Part shown: positions 36,832 to 50,900 of the stretch, piece after piece | Position numbering within the stretch: position 1 is the stretch's first letter | Layout: each line of letters starts with the position of its first letter | Assembly: GCA_013115135.1 (NCBI GenBank) | Contig: JABANP010000077.1 | Coordinates: 10,001 to 74,000, forward strand | Length of the DNA: 64,000 bases | Source of the DNA: Perkinsus olseni | Lineage: Eukaryota > Perkinsozoa > Perkinsida > Perkinsidae | Reading direction: 5' to 3' | Made by a program: the position numbers and the translations under genes | The notes under the pieces: generated by a model | What the model was told of the DNA's origin: nothing | Seen by the model: only the letters and a program-made list of their open reading frames with translations | Database searches by the model: none

Positions 36832-39431
36832 ATGCCGTTGCTGCTATCGTGGTTCGCCCTCATCCTGATCGGGGTGGGAGGCTCCCAAAAAGAGCACGAC
36901 CTGATATATGAGCTTGGCCGCTCCTTAGAAGCGCTGAGTACGCTCATCAGCTTCCCATCCACGCGGGGAGTATTGTGATGGTCGTCCGATGTTCAGACTC
37001 CTCACTAAGTGGTATGCATGGCCCTGTCGTCTTGTCCGACAGGATGAGGGCCATACTGGAAGAGGCCCTCCCGGAAGCCGCAAGATACATGTTAGCTTCT
37101 AACAGACCCCATATGCTGATTGTCGTTCCAGATCTAGCCCGTCCGAAGGTCGGATGCGAGAGAAGGTACAGGTCCTGGACTTGGCAACCAACAAGCCCGA
37201 CTATTCCCTTCTAGTTGACCCACCGCCCCCTCTTCGAAACGTAGGGTCGATTATGCCGCTGTGAGAATGATGGCATGTCTCAGGCGCGACCAGTTTGATG
37301 CTGGTGTTGGTGCACTACACGCTCGGTTGCTTCAACTAAACGCTGACAAGGACCTCCCTGACTCAGTACTCGTCACAGTTAACTCCGATAACACTTTGAA
37401 GGTTGGCCGCGATATGAACTCCAGAACAGAGACCTGTTCATAGATAGTCGATCACCACTCGGGGAGGGTCCTTTCGTCGACAACTGTGGAGGTAAATGCG
37501 TCGAAGGTGGACTCGATGATGGTGTACAGCTCTCTCGAGGAGAAGTGGGCAACGACTGTGTCATCATCGTGGGCTACCTTCGCCATCAGAATCGTGGCTC
37601 TGGTCTCTGCCGACGAGGAGAGGGTCGTTATTTATGACCTTCTGATCCACGCTGCCGACAGTATCGAGCTGGAGGCTTCGTGCGAGTGTAATCAGCAGCG
37701 CACAAGGACGGCTCTTACAGGCCGTACACAGCTCCTTGCCAGTACGGAGCAGCTGGTCCCTCTCTGAGGCGGTCCGAGGAGAGGTTGGCGATACGGAACA
37801 ATGCCACGTCTCTGCTGAGGGGGCCAAGCCGTGCCCTGCTCATGCGCCAAGAGGGTACCGAGTGACGGCTGCAACCTACACTGTCCGCGATAGGTGCTAT
37901 CAATTACGACCTCTTTAACTCGACCACGCTCTGTTGTAAGGTTCGTGTCCTTCTACGTCTTTGGCACCTCTTCGGGGCACATAGCCGTGTACACTAGAGA
38001 GGGGAAGTTCCAAGGTCTGATCACAGTCCGCGGATGAGCTATGAATGCTGCAGGTCGGCTACTGGTCACTCGCTCCGTCGGCGGTGTCCTAGATCTGGGC
38101 CAGGGAGGGGCTTACGGCTCCCAACCTTGGTGGCTTTCAAAGAAGGAATTCGGACACTTCTCGGTGGTGAGAGCACACCTCAACCCGCGCTGCCCTGATC
38201 ACTGTTTCAGCCCACGTTGGACTCCATGTCGAGAGCTCCCTGCGGAGGATGGTCGGGCAACGCCTCGAGTATCTTTGTCGAGCGTTATGGATCAAGGATA
38301 GCCTTCGTGTCGATGACTGACGGAGAGGTGGACATCTTGCTAGGCAGGCTAGGCGTTGCCGTTTGAATGCCAGGTGTGGGTGTATGCTACCCAAAACAGG
38401 GCTCATCGACACACAAGCAAGATCTGCGACCTCCTCTACAAAGTGCCTCGGATTCCTGTGCCTTCCGATGACTACGTCAACCGTGTGTTTGTGAGCGGCA
38501 GCTTGGCACTCATAGGACCGGTCAGTTGATAGCGACCAGAGACTGTGAGGCGTAACGACACTATAGGTCCGACGGGCCTTCGCAGATCATCAACCTCATC
38601 CGAGCATCGATTCCAAGAACTCTCTGTAGGGTTGAAGACTCTTGTTGCTATCTGGCCCCGGTATCCGAGTTGCGACGGCACCCCAGATACTTGGTAAACC
38701 TTGCTGAGCTGGAGACAGGCAATTACCCTACGGCCATCGGATATCGTGTTGACCTCGCTAACGGCACACCATTGGCATTCATGGACTACTTCGTTTACCA
38801 TCCACGCCAGTGGCTTCAACGTACGGCCCACGTTGAGCAGCAATCGAGTAAGCAATGCCTCCCTTCCAATGTTGGTGTACGCCCTTACACTCTGTACTGT
38901 TTATCATTTCACAACGATCACAGTGTGGAGTCTCTTGGCGGTTTAATCTCGATTAATTCCTCATGTGGCTTCCCACGAGCTCACTGGTAGGTTGGGCACC
39001 AGAGGCTCCAGCAGGGCATCCTGGATGCTACAATTGGCCTCATCACGGAGGAAAAGAGGTATATTGTTAGCACGAAGCCTAACGGACGGAGGATACCTCT
39101 CTTCCCAGAGTGATACTCGCCGACTTGTCGGTTCAAGAGCCGTACAGGCAGCCCCGGCATAGATCGGACCAAGGATGGTGGGCCGCGGCTGTATCCAAAG
39201 TAGACCGGATGGGGACTTGAAGGAAAATCACGAAGGTTCCATCTGCATCAGATCCTCTTCGCACTGATAGGCGTCGGAGGGGTTGTACTGTACCAGTTCC
39301 GTAAGCACAACAACTTGGGCATGAGGGATGCCACTGACACGCCCGAGGAGATCGACGAATGTAACAACCTCCCAGACAAACGTGCTGCTGTTCATAATGC
39401 GTCACTGGTCTTATCTGTTGACGATGTGTAG
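36832..39431 (+). CDS. Predicted type I membrane protein with beta-rich luminal domain
   Basis: The ATG at 36832 is followed by a signal peptide (MPLLLSWFALILIGVGG) and EHDLIYELGRSLEALSTL. Later plus-strand exons read as a beta-rich ectodomain (VSFYVFGTSSGHIAVYT, SSIFVERYGSRIAFVS, VNRVFVSGSLALIGP). They continue with GPSQIINLIRASIPRT, NYPTAIGYRVDLANGTP and LQQGILDATIGLITEEK. A last exon near 39240 gives a hydrophobic helix, ILFALIGVGGVVLYQF, and an acidic cytosolic tail DTPEEIDE. The layout (signal peptide, propeller-like repeats, single membrane helix) recalls ER or Golgi type I proteins such as EMC1 or propeller receptors, but I cannot match a family. Exon junctions are inferred from open frames and are not all verified; the stop 39429-39431 assumes the last exon is not spliced on. 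Confidence 0.45.
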
Positions 39432-39554
39432 GTACTCTGAGGGAGATTGTGGAGCGGGCCCAGCGGCTGAGGAGCTTCTAGCAGTTTCTTTTCTTCTATG
39501 TAGAGCCATCACCCTTTCCTCACTCACAACTATAACACCGAAGAACCTGTTGGA

Positions 39555-39600
39555 ATCTTTGGTCTGTCTAAGGTCCTGGGTTCGATCCTCAGTTATGACA
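39555..39600 (+). other. tRNA-like remnant with perfect T-arm
   Basis: CTGGG-TTCGATC-CTCAG forms a five-pair T-stem (one G-U) around a canonical T-loop, preceded by TCTAAGGTC. No acceptor or D-arm partner is found upstream, so it is a degraded tRNA or the head of a tRNA-derived repeat. A minus-strand ORF across it (39411-39779) is treated as spurious. Confidence 0.4.
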
Positions 39601-40211
39601 TTTTGGCTGTCTTTTTCGCGCGTTATGCTTGGGACGGCGAGTTGAGTTTGTCGATGCTTCGTCGGTCCTTCGAACGGTCCAGCTCCGCGGCCGGGCACTC
39701 TCCATGCAGCATTGCGGAGCATCAAGAAGACCCGAGTAGGGCTCTGGCTTCCACCCGGTAAACCCGCCGTGAAGTCCACAAACCATTACCCAGATTTGTC
39801 AGGTGCCTGTGAATCCTCCATTACCGCACGGCGGGCCCTATGGGGTCGGGAGTGTACAGTAGTACCGCTGCCATACAGTGATAGCGAGAGTGCAAGGTAG
39901 TAAAGAGGTCAGCTGCGGTGCTCTCCAGTGTCCTGAGATCTCTCGGTATGCTGGTGAAATCTCTCGGTGGAATTAGAACGAAATATGCAATTAGTGAGAC
40001 GGCTGTCGTTCGGGTTAATTGTGGAGCAACGTTGGGAGGGCGCCAGGCTGACTCCGCCGGCCGAAGAATGAGAGGGAAGCTGTTCATTGGTGATGGAATT
40101 TTTCTCAGGCTAAATGGCGGCCGATAGCAGGACGCGGTCCATTCTCGTCGACACAGCAAATAAGGAGACGGTAGAATTCTGCAGGAGCCTTGGTGCGGCC
40201 TCTTGCTTCCG

Positions 40212-41784
40212 ATGGATCGATTGATCTCGTCGGTGCCGGCTGTGGAGAGCTCTGATCATTTACCGAACCACGGCCCAGTTCATGTGCCGTCTATAAGCTA
40301 CTATCATATTGGCAAACAGTGTCCGCTGGAGGGACGCCAATTGGACAGCCGAGCAAGGAACACAGTGGCTCTGTTGGACTTGAACGAACGTGACTGCGTG
40401 CTCGTTTGCGGCAGCGGAGATGCTGGTGCCGACTTCGAGGATCTACAGGCAGTTCAACGAGCGGGCGCTGGCATAGTGAATTTCAGTGCAGAAAGCCCTG
40501 AGGATATTGTGGTAGCAGCGCGGGAGTCCAAAGCCACTGTTATTGTTGGGGACTGTGATAAATTGAAGGAGGTTACGGAAGTTATGGTACGAATGGACCC
40601 GATCTATCGAGAGGAGCTGCTGCAAGACTTGAGGATGGTAGTGTGTGATCTACCCTGGCGCCACAGCAGTGTCCTGAAGAGCATGGTTGAGGAGATGGAG
40701 ACGAAATGGCAGGAGGCTGCTCGGGGGAAAGGACCTGCCATCACTTGGCGGGCGCGGCTGGGCGAAACTGGTATTATTGGGAGCCGGCGACGGCTGTCTA
40801 GATTGGCGGATTTGTAATAGTCATTAGAGTTGACGGCATGAGCATCGTGGATTCGCTTTAGGAGTGTCGGCTTTCCCAAGAATAGTTGCCGCCCTCCTCC
40901 ATCCGCCATTACAGACCTCCTGCCCCGCTCACACAGACTCAATTGTTCTTCTGAGCTTGTTTAATGTGGGGTCGCCTTCAGGGTCGTTGTTTTTGGTATC
41001 ATCGGACTTGAGAGTGCTCAAGAGTATACAGCATACCACCCCTGAGCCCGTCGAGTTCGCAGTTGACACTGATAGTCATGAGCTCTGTGTCAAGGCCGAG
41101 CATCTATGTAAGTCGAACTCTAGGCTCCCTTTGTAAGTCCGTCTCGTGTCCACGCTATTGTTCTGCTATATGGCAGCTCTGGTAGCCTGCGACTTTCTTA
41201 CGAAGGTTGGCGCTCCTTCTGACCATTTTCCGAGGTTCCATCGCGTCCAGTTTCTCTGAGAGATGGTAGCACTGTTACCTCGAGGAGCGCTTCTCCGCTG
41301 TATGCTGATTCGTCAACAAAAGTTGTCGCCGTGGAATCTTCAGCCTCGGGGCGGCTGCCCGTAGATTGCTGTTGTCGGCAGGTGGCACCAGTTTGTTCAG
41401 GCGCCCCTGGCTACTTCGAGCGTGCCCGCTCGACCGGCTCGGAGTTCTCCAGCGAGTTGGGGTTCCTTAGTGGTGTAACAGCTAGAATGAGCGGTAATAG
41501 CGTCGAGGAGGTTGGAGGCTTGGTTGCTCAGCCAGCGGAGTTGTACTACACTAGACTAGGACGGAACGTGAGTGGAGCTGCTGTACATGTGGGGCTTGAA
41601 TAGTTGTCTCGCTGACAGGAGACGAGGCGGGACTTGATGAAGGCTGACTGGAGAGTTAAGACTGTGCCCATGCAAGTGTTCTATTGGGCGAGGGCCAAGA
41701 AGGGGCAGGTCTATATGTCTGTTAAACACAATAACAAGACAATTTATAGGAGCCGATACTTCAGACGTCAGACGACGTATAAGT
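40212..41784 (+). CDS. Multi-exon protein, unrecognised (weak adenylate-forming-enzyme-like segment)
   Basis: The frame from the ATG at 40212 is open to 40817. It contains LNERDCVLVCGSGDAGADF, AVQRAGAGIVNFSAE and AARESKATVIVGDCDKL, which resemble in order the strand-helix pattern near the N-terminus of acyl-CoA synthetases. The match is weak and the AMP-binding signature is not seen. Further segments on the same strand (IVLLSLFNVGSPSGSLFLV near 40940; a 41331-41603 frame) lead to a final exon near 41630. That exon has MKADWRVKTVPMQVFYWARAKKGQ and ends RYFRRQTTYK at about 41784. Whether all belong to one gene is uncertain. It lies 150 nt upstream of Tra1 on the same strand. Confidence 0.35.
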
Positions 41785-41932
41785 GACATCGGGCCATGAG
41801 TACGGCTATGAGTGTTTCCGTGCAGATCAGCAGCCTGTTGAGTGATAGAGAGGCTCTGGGGACCTGATGATGGCGTTCAGACGTTGAGGCCTTGGGGTAG
41901 ACATTCACAAGTCCCAAGGCCATCTTTTGAAT

Positions 41933-44900
41933 ATGTTACCGTCACCGAGTGCATCACCGTCATCATCCTCATCGGCGGTGGATGAGCAGTATAAGAGCGG
42001 TCTGGCGCAGGAGACCAGCAAACTGCGGTCTCTCATGGTGGAGCTGAACAGCGCTCGTGCTCGGAGTGAGACGGCTCTATTGACTGGTGGGCTGACGAGT
42101 GAGAAGAGTACTGTAGAGGGGCTCGAGAAGAGTATTGGGGAACGTGTCATTTCAATTTCACACATGTATGGTGCAGACAACGGCCTCCTTACTGAGGAGC
42201 AGAGATCGGCTTTCTATAACCATACAGTACCTCTATTGAGAGAGTACGTGGATCGGTCCAATCAGGGGAAGTTGGTGTCACCTATAGAGACCAGGAGGCA
42301 GAGCCTTCAAGCGAGCATGACGGTGCTGTATCGAGTTGAGGGCAAGGAGCAGCTGGACGTTCTGACGGCCTTGTTCAAGACCTTCTCGGAGACCATCGCG
42401 CTGTCGGTGGGGGAGATCACGAGGTCGGCTTATAGCGGCTCCAATGGTCGCTTGCCTGAGGAGGGCCTTCGTTCCTATAGAGGCATCGGGGCGATGGCGG
42501 TTCAGGGTCAGGCGACGATACTCACTGCCCTGCTCAACCGGCAAGCATCATCTTCTACAGGGCTCCCGATCGGTGTCCCTATTGAGCAGCTGAGTATGCT
42601 TATTGGCCATCTGACGACCGTTTTGGCGACGGTCCCCGCCCTAGCACAGGGGCAGCAGGTCTCAGGGAGGGTCCTCTTCGACGCACTGGACCTGATATCC
42701 CAGGTGGTGCCGTTGATCGAAGTGATCTTTGACATCGCCAACGGCATTGCCGAGGACCCCACTAATATGAAGCAATCTGCAAAGAAGTGCGCTGAGGCCC
42801 TATCGAGTGTGCTTAACTTTGGTAGGGTGGACTTGGCGAGGATGCTCAGCGGATCGACTCTGGAGTGTGTGGAAGCAGCTAGTGATATACTGGCTCTTGC
42901 CCATTACAGAGCAGCTTCCTTTATAGTCGCTAATAACGAGAGGACGGCTGCTGCAACTGCGAAGTCGGCTGAGGCGTCCGCTGCCAGGAGTTGGATGCAC
43001 TGCGACTTCCCTGGGTGCCCTGGCAGGCTTGTTGGCAGCTTCGCCTTCCTCCTGTCCAGACCGGAGGGCCCTCGTGGTATGACCGATGCTCTGAGCTACC
43101 GATGGGATCTGTTGGGCCTCTTCAAGAGGTTCCTGGTACTCGAGGGACAGCAGTGCGCAACCGAGCTCGAAGAGAAGTTGGAGGGGATACTGGACGAGCA
43201 GTTGATGATGGGAGCTTCGGGTGGAGTTCACCAGGATATCGACTTGTCCGCTAGAGACTACCTACGGGCTATGGTCTTATCGATCCAGTCTGATGTGCTC
43301 CTGATTCTTCGCTCAAAGCTGTCGATGCAGCAAACGGCGAAGGCTGTGAATCTGTTCTGTGCCTACCTCCTGGACGACACTCGGTCCTTCGCCAGTCGGA
43401 CGGCATCGGTAAGTCTGCTGCTCAGCCTCGCCGATCAGACTATTAATAAGCCTATCGATGAGCCTAAGGGACAGCAGCCCGAGCAGCCGAGTGGGACGCA
43501 GCCAGGCACTCCGCCAGGTTCAGCCTCTATGCCCGATCGACGGGGTAAGACGCTACAGTCCCCTTCAAGTGCAGCATTCAACGGTATACTGCTGAAGCTG
43601 TTCGCAACAGTCACAGTGAGTTTTGAGAGGCTCACAGGTGAAATCGATCGACTGATCGATGCTATTGTCTTGGCTGGTGAAGGTATCTATCTCGTGGACG
43701 AGGAAGATGTTGAGAAGAAGTCTCAAGTTCCTCCTGTGCTGCTACGGTGGGCTGATAGAGCTCGGCACACAGTCAACAGCGCCTGGGCTATCTCGAAGGT
43801 AGCAAGGCTAATGGCTCCTCAATGCGACTGGGCAGCTTGTGCGGCCGAGGGGACGGAGATCGCTGTCGCGTTGAATGTGAGGTGTGGTACTACTGGTCCA
43901 CTGCCTGTGATTCCCCTAGCGACGATAGTCACTGGAGTAGGGCAGCTGAGGGAGCTGGCGAGAGCCCTCATCAGTCTGTCGAAGCCCATCCAATGGTCCA
44001 TGGCTAACAAGTGCCCTCCTAGTGTAGCACGGTCCAGAGAGTGCCTGGACATGCTCGACCGGTACCTCGTTGGGGGTATGAAGATGTGCCATCTGGTGGC
44101 AACAGCGACGTCATTACAGCACTTGGCGACGTCTATGAGTCTGCATGCTAGGAAGCCTGGGGCGGATAGTCTACTGAAGATGGGTGATCAGAAGGCATTC
44201 ACGGCTGAAGGGATGTTCGGGATGATGGTTCAGAGCAGCAACGCTGAGGAGCAGGCCCTATTGGACGCTTTTGGTGGCGTCTTCCAGCACCTCAGCAAGG
44301 CCTCCTTCACCGACTTGTTCGCCTACCGCTTCAGCTGGCTCCTGCGGGTCGTGTCTGTCAACAACATCGCCTTAGTCCTCACTCAGCAGTTCATGTCCCA
44401 GTCTTACACTAGCCCTGCTTTCACGGAAGTTCTCGTGGCCTTGTCCGTGCATCGCATGGAGGAGATCTTCGCCTTCAACGAGAAGGAGCCCGAGGCGATG
44501 GACCGTGGTATACCTCGGGAATGGTTCAACCCTCGGTACCAAGTTGTGGACAAAATCCTCGACGGCCAGTCAGATAAAGAAGAGGGTTCGCCGGGGCAAC
44601 AGGATCCTGTCGGGCAGGGGAGGCTGGACCGCTTCGAGGCCTTCCGTGATCCCTTTGGGAAGCTTCTCGGGGGCGATGTTCTCGCCCAGCCCTGTGAGTT
44701 GGCGTACCAGGCCGGTAACGATCCTAACGACCCCTATATCCAATGCGTGAAGTTCTATGGGTTGAGGGAGAACTGTGACGGTATGCCCAATGCCTGCTTC
44801 ACCTTCGACAGCGGTAGTGTCCTCCTACGACTCTACAAGTGGGTCATGAAGTGTGTTGCGCACTTCTCGGTCAGTGGAGGGCCGACCATGTCCTCGCAAA

Positions 44901-47900
44901 TAGTCGATATCGTCACTGAGTGCCTCCAGCTTGCTCAGTCAACTCTGGCCGGCGAGCCCAACAATGTCGTTGGCATCGTCAAGACTGCGTTCCGGGCCAT
45001 AACTAAAGGGGGTAACCTTTACGACATACCGGAGCTGCAGGAGCTTGTCGACCCTATCGTAGACTACGTCACGCAGCTCACGGCTGTCCCTGAGAACTCT
45101 CTGCCTGAATGGTGTCGCTCCGCCCTGCTGGAGATTGCCCTATCGATACCCGTTGATTTCAACACCCATCTCGCAACAAGGCTCAACAAGCTTGTCCCGA
45201 TCCTGACGAAGGCACTCGAGCATGATTATAGTCGGCTTGATGTGACGGACTCGACCAAGTCCCCACACGGTCCTGAGCTCACTGTCCAGGCCTTGACGTT
45301 CTTGGACCATTGCCTTGACCTCCATCACGATATATCCCACCCAGCATTCATCGCGGAGGCGAACGCCTCGACTAGCTCGTGGCGAGGCATCGGAGGTACT
45401 TCTCCGAGTTCTGTACTCTCGGCGCTGATGAAGCTTACGATGCCACCCTGTGGGGAAGTGGTCCATACCCAACACCACTCCCAGGCAATGGCGATCAGGG
45501 CCTTCAAGGCGTTTGGGAAGCTTGGTACCCGCTCGCACGTTCTGTTGCTGGCGGATGGTGTGACCTGTGAGATGCGTCCGCAGCCCTCCCTCGGTGAGGT
45601 GAGCGGAGGCGAGGAGCAACTTCAGCTTTACTTTACCATCAAGACAGGGCAAGGCCATGACGGAGCGTCTGAGGTCTCGATGCCGATGGAAGCTGCCTCG
45701 GAGGTAGCAATTGGTCTACTACGAGCCCATGCAGTGCAGGTGAAGAAGTGGATGAGGAGTGATGGCACACCGCTGACTACAATTTATGAAGACCCTGCTC
45801 CCCCTCCCAAACGCAAGCTCACTTTGGCCGTTTTCCTATGCCAGACAATGGCCGCCAACTCGGACATCTACGGCGAGGAAGGTGCCGCTCCGATGAGTAA
45901 CTGGCAATTGAAGCGCTGCATAGAGGGCTTGGTCTTGAGCGTCGTCGTCTGCAAGATCTGTTCTCTTCCTGAGGATGTTGGTAACTCTGCTGAAGTGTGC
46001 TTACGTACGGCGATAACAACGATCACTGGCCGTGGGTTCCTCAAGCGAAACAACTTCTTTCTGCCCTGCTAGACTTGGCTGACAATCACCCTGCCTTCGG
46101 CAGGATATCGGAGACCATCTTGGGGTGCATTAGGTCTATGATTGACCATAACGCCGTTACCAAGGCGATGGTCTTGGACACGGCTCTTGATCGTGTCGTG
46201 AGCTCTATGGCCTGTTCGAGGAAGTGCATCGCTGGAAGGATAGTATTGGAGGCTTTGCATGAAGATAGCGAGGGTGTCACCGAGGACTTCGTTGTTAAGG
46301 CCATGGAAGCCGCCTTTGATCTGAACGCCAATGCAGTGCGTGGAACTGGAGGGAAAGCATAGAGTGGCTCGATGCACGCAAGCTGAGTGAGCGCATGGTC
46401 GATGCCTGTCTACACCGGGTTGATGAGGAGTCGCCGGCATTGGTAGAGGTAATGGTCTCATCCCTGCTCACTCCGTGCACTGAGGACCCTCTTGCCGAGG
46501 CTGCGCTTGCCAAGTATGCAGGCAAAGTTGGGCAGAAGCTCTCTGACGTCCTCTCCACCAGCGATAGCCTTTCTGGGATCTTCACCGCTGGAGACCCTGG
46601 CAAGTCGCAGGCTGATGATCAGAGAATCTTACAGGGACTTTGTACTGTACTTGCTTGCCAGAATCCTCCTTTCGCTAAAGTCTTAACGAAATGGATCCCG
46701 GGCAACTTCTTGGACATTCTCCGAAAGACTTGATGATGCTAACTTGCCCGCGGCGCCCCTTCAGCTGGAGAAGGCGATGGAATCTAAGGCCCGTGTATCT
46801 CCGGTGTTCGATGACCTCGAGCAGACCCACGTCATGGTGCTTGCCATCCGCGCTGCCAAGCTGCTGCTCATCAACCCTGCTCTCAAAGGCCTCGTTGGTC
46901 AGTCGGGATTATGCTCGCTGGACGCCTCCTTACAAACAGCTGCGCCGACGGTTGCTGCAGACACTTTGCCTAAGCCCCAAGGGAGACCTCACCGATGTTG
47001 TCTGAGGGAATGGATCACCATGTGGATGCTACGCAGGTTACTTGTCACTGAGCATCCGAATCCTCCGGTTATTGATGCTGCCTTCTACGCCTTGCAAGTG
47101 GTCTCAGAAAGAGCGTCCATCTCCCTCTCAGCGTCTCTCTCGAGATCGGTCTTGAACCCGCTGCTTCGGTCGCTTCTCGACATGCTCAAGGTCCAGATTC
47201 AGTGGCGGTGGAAAAATCCGGCGATGGTCACGAAGCAGTTCTGCCGTGTCATTGCGGTGGTCATGAGCACTAAGGACACGGGCAATCAGGTATCCTCCTG
47301 GGCGCGCGACTCTTTGGTAGGCCGCCTGGATGTGATATGTGGTTCACTCACTCGAACGGTCGGAGGAAGCCTGGGCTCTGATGCTCCCGCAGCGCCGGGT
47401 GGAGGCACCTGGCTGTTCCGAGGGCCGTCTTCTCTTGAAGCCGCGGCGAACACTGCGGCTGGGGGTACATCATTGGCGTGTCAGAGTGGGTTGTGCCGAG
47501 CTGATCTGGTGGAGTGCGCTGTCCTCCTCCGAGCTCTGTCGGCTGTGGTGAAGCCCGAGGATGAGGTTGAGGTCACCTCGACTATGACCAAGATCCTGCC
47601 CGTGGTCATAAGACTGCTCAACAGTGGACTACCGCATATGACCAATCAAGAGTCCCTGTTATTCGACCCCCTCAGCGAGGTGCTGCTGGACGTTCTCAAT
47701 GACTGGGCCGCTCCTGCCTCCCGGTATATCGTCAGGATCATCCTCTCGTCGCAGTCGCAAACGCCAAGTCCTAAACAGACGCCGTCTGATTCGCCGGCGG
47801 ATAGGCCACTGAGCAGCAGCACGAGCGCACTGATCTCCTACGTGGAGGCGTTGCTGGCTAAGGCGTACGCTAAGCCCTCGAGGTGGAGGTCGCTGATCGA

Positions 47901-50900
47901 CAGTCTGGAGCAATGCGTGCCTGCTGCAATTACATCAGCATTCAAGGCCGTTGGTATCCCTGAGGACTGCAGTACTGTTGAGGCGCTCACACCCCTGCAG
48001 TTGAGCGTAGCCACATCAGCAGTGAAGCTGGCGGCAGGCGTGAGTGCAGCTGACGACGACTTCCTGATCACTAACTATGCCCTCGGCGACGGCCCCTCCT
48101 TGATGAAGATCTTGGTGAGCCTTGGCAAGATTGGCGATGCCGGATCCAAACAGACGGTTCATATACCCTTCACGTCTACGTTGATTAACACCACTGTAAC
48201 GAGCGATCTGGCCGCCTGCTATGTGGCGTTCCTACGCTCGTCAAAGGTGCCAACGGGCGATGCGATGAGGGTCGAAGTGCTACTGCAGCTATGCAGCTTG
48301 CTTAGCGTAGAGAGCAAGGTGTGGGACACGAGCCCTGCTGGTTCGGGTCTGTGTGATCCGGCGAGGTGGTCGCTGGAAGAGAGAGTGGCGCTAGTGAATA
48401 CGTGGCTGAAGTGCTTTGTGGATGATAATACTCGGGTTGGCTTCACTCTCACGCTCCTGGACTGTCTTCTGCCGCTCATCACTGTTGATGTCCTGGAAGC
48501 CATTGATCTGGATGAGGTTACGGCTAAGCTGTTCAAGGGAGACCATGTCAAGTCGGAGTCGTTGAAGGTGGCTGCTATTCGGTTAGGTCTATCCTTCGTG
48601 TCACTTGAGGGCTCTGAGGAGTCGAAGGCTGTCAATGTCGAACCCCTGAGAGCGTGTCTCATCAGCGCTTGTCTTAATGTTATCCAAACCTCGAAGGCTG
48701 TCAGTGAGGCCAAATGGAGCTTCACTGCCCTCGTTGACCTACTCAATCACACCGAGCAGGCGGATTCGGCGACAGCGTGTCGAACTATCCTCGACGCTCT
48801 CCGCGACCACATGGTCAACTCGGCCAGCTCGTCGAAGGGGAAGCTGCGAACTCAGCTACCTCTACTATTGAACCAACCACTGGATCGCTTCTTGAGGTCC
48901 CTGCCTCGGCATCTGGGCAGTCCAGTTCCCTCTCCGGCTGGTTCCAAACCATCGGCACCTGACTGGCGTAAGAATATCTTGGAGTTGGTAATGAGCGATG
49001 ACAATGATTCAGCGGCCTCGATACTGGGATGGAAGGCTGTGATAGCGTGTAAGGAGCACTTTACAGAGTTCGTCAACGATCTGCTCCAACCAGCTCTATG
49101 CACTATGTGGCGGTTCGGGGCAGCGATGGAGTTCGAGCCGACTAAGCTGAGCGAACACGATCTCAACTGTCGTCGCTTCTCGCTGGACATCGCCGACTGT
49201 TTGCTGAGCATGCTGTTGAAGTCGGATGTGACTGTAGGGGACGACTCCGCTTTGTCCTACCTGGCCGAGTTCTACTTCCACATGGCGGTCTCCACAGCTC
49301 ATTCGACCTCAGCATTCGAGGACCCTTTGAGCGAGTACAATATTGCTAGGGCTTCTCCAGATCACATAGTCACTACCCAGCGTAAGACCGGCACTGTCTC
49401 GGCCTACCCTGACTGTCCATTGGGCTCGGTGTGCGAGAACCCCACTCAACCAGGTGGTAATCCCGCCATGCCTCCGATGGCATCAGCCCCTCATCTCCTC
49501 GGTACTGCTACCCATCTTGGGGCGTCTGCAAGCCAGCTGACCAACACGTGCGTTCAGAGGTTCCTAGAGATCAATGCTGGTCCCTCCAAGGTTGGGGGTG
49601 TGACCTTGGATACGGCCATGTCTAGACTTGCCGCCCAGTCCCTTATTATGAAGACCTTCACCGCCCCGACCAACGGTGGTCCGCTGGACGGTGGTCCGAC
49701 TAATGCTGCCGGGCTCAGCTACCGTGAGGAGCTCAATCGCTATAATAGGATACTCATCACCTCTATTCGGCTCATCAGTGTGATGGCCCCGGGTGCTGCA
49801 AAGGACTCCTCAAAACTTGTCGACTTCTGTCACCAGTGCCTCAGCATGGCTCTCATCACTACAGAGAGGTCGATAGCCACTGAGCTATCCTCTTTACTGC
49901 GGATAATTATACCGCGTCTGCCCTGTCCTCTGCCTCCAGAGGCTGTGATGGAGCGTTGCAAGACGTCAGGGAACCCCCGCGGCAGTCCGAGCTCCTGCCG
50001 GCATGCGTATCAGAGCACGCTTGTCGACGGCCAGAGCGTTGATGGAGAGGTCATCGTTCCCTTCTACATGACGCTCGCTGATGGTATCGCCTCCGCGCTG
50101 GCTGTCCTTGCCAAGCACAAGAGCAAAGGGGTCGCGGCCTACAATCCTACCACTCTCTCTGGCTCCGCACCGCAGCGCTACTGCGTAACTCCTACGGCCG
50201 GGACAAAGGCTTTCGAGGCCCTCCTAACATCAGTAGAGCCCGAAGTTGCAGCGGCCTGGCTGGAGTGTTTCCGAAAGGGTCTCCGGCGGGCCGCCAAAGC
50301 AGGGGTGTTCGAATTGGTCACCGTCATTGCACCGAAGGCCATCCATCAGCTCCTGCTGCAGGAGGCGAAGGACCGTCTATCGGTCCAACTTGGTCGGACG
50401 ATGGCGATGGACGACAGCCCTGATGACCTTGACATGGGTGTGGACCCTTCGAAGTTGGTACACTCATATGCTGGAAGTGGTTGGTTGGCTCAGATCGAAG
50501 CCCTCCCCAATGCATTGGCCCGGGCTATTCGCCTCTACAGTCTGGTACTGCTTGGCCTACCTCGCCCAGGGACTACAGCTGATAGTCACCCCCCTACTAC
50601 AGAGGGGCAGCCATCGCCTCAGATGCCATCACAAATACCGACTCCTGAGCACCACGAGTTCCAAGCTCTACTGGTCTTCACTCTCGAAGTGTTAAGCCCG
50701 CTGGTTACACTGGCCCAGGATGCTCAAGGAGCGAGCGGGTCCGTGGTGAACGTGCTGCAGTCGTACCACATCTTGCCATCATCAGCCAGCCACAGCGCCA
50801 CCATGCAAACTTACGGCGTACCAGCTGTCCTCCAACCCCTGGTTGTCGTACCCCTCTTGGTCTTCTGCTTCCAATCCTTCAAGCGCTGCATCATGGGTGA

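Noticed and set aside
39411..39779. Minus-strand ORF of 122 codons
   Set aside because: Overlaps the tRNA-like remnant and shows no domain; likely spurious.
45140..45658. Long antisense ORF in Tra1
   Set aside because: Shadow of the sense coding frame; similar ORFs occur opposite other long exons.
45970..46075. Frameshift in Tra1 near 46050
   Set aside because: A 65-nt intron with a GTAACT donor and CAAG acceptor joins LPEDV to AKQLLSALL in frame.
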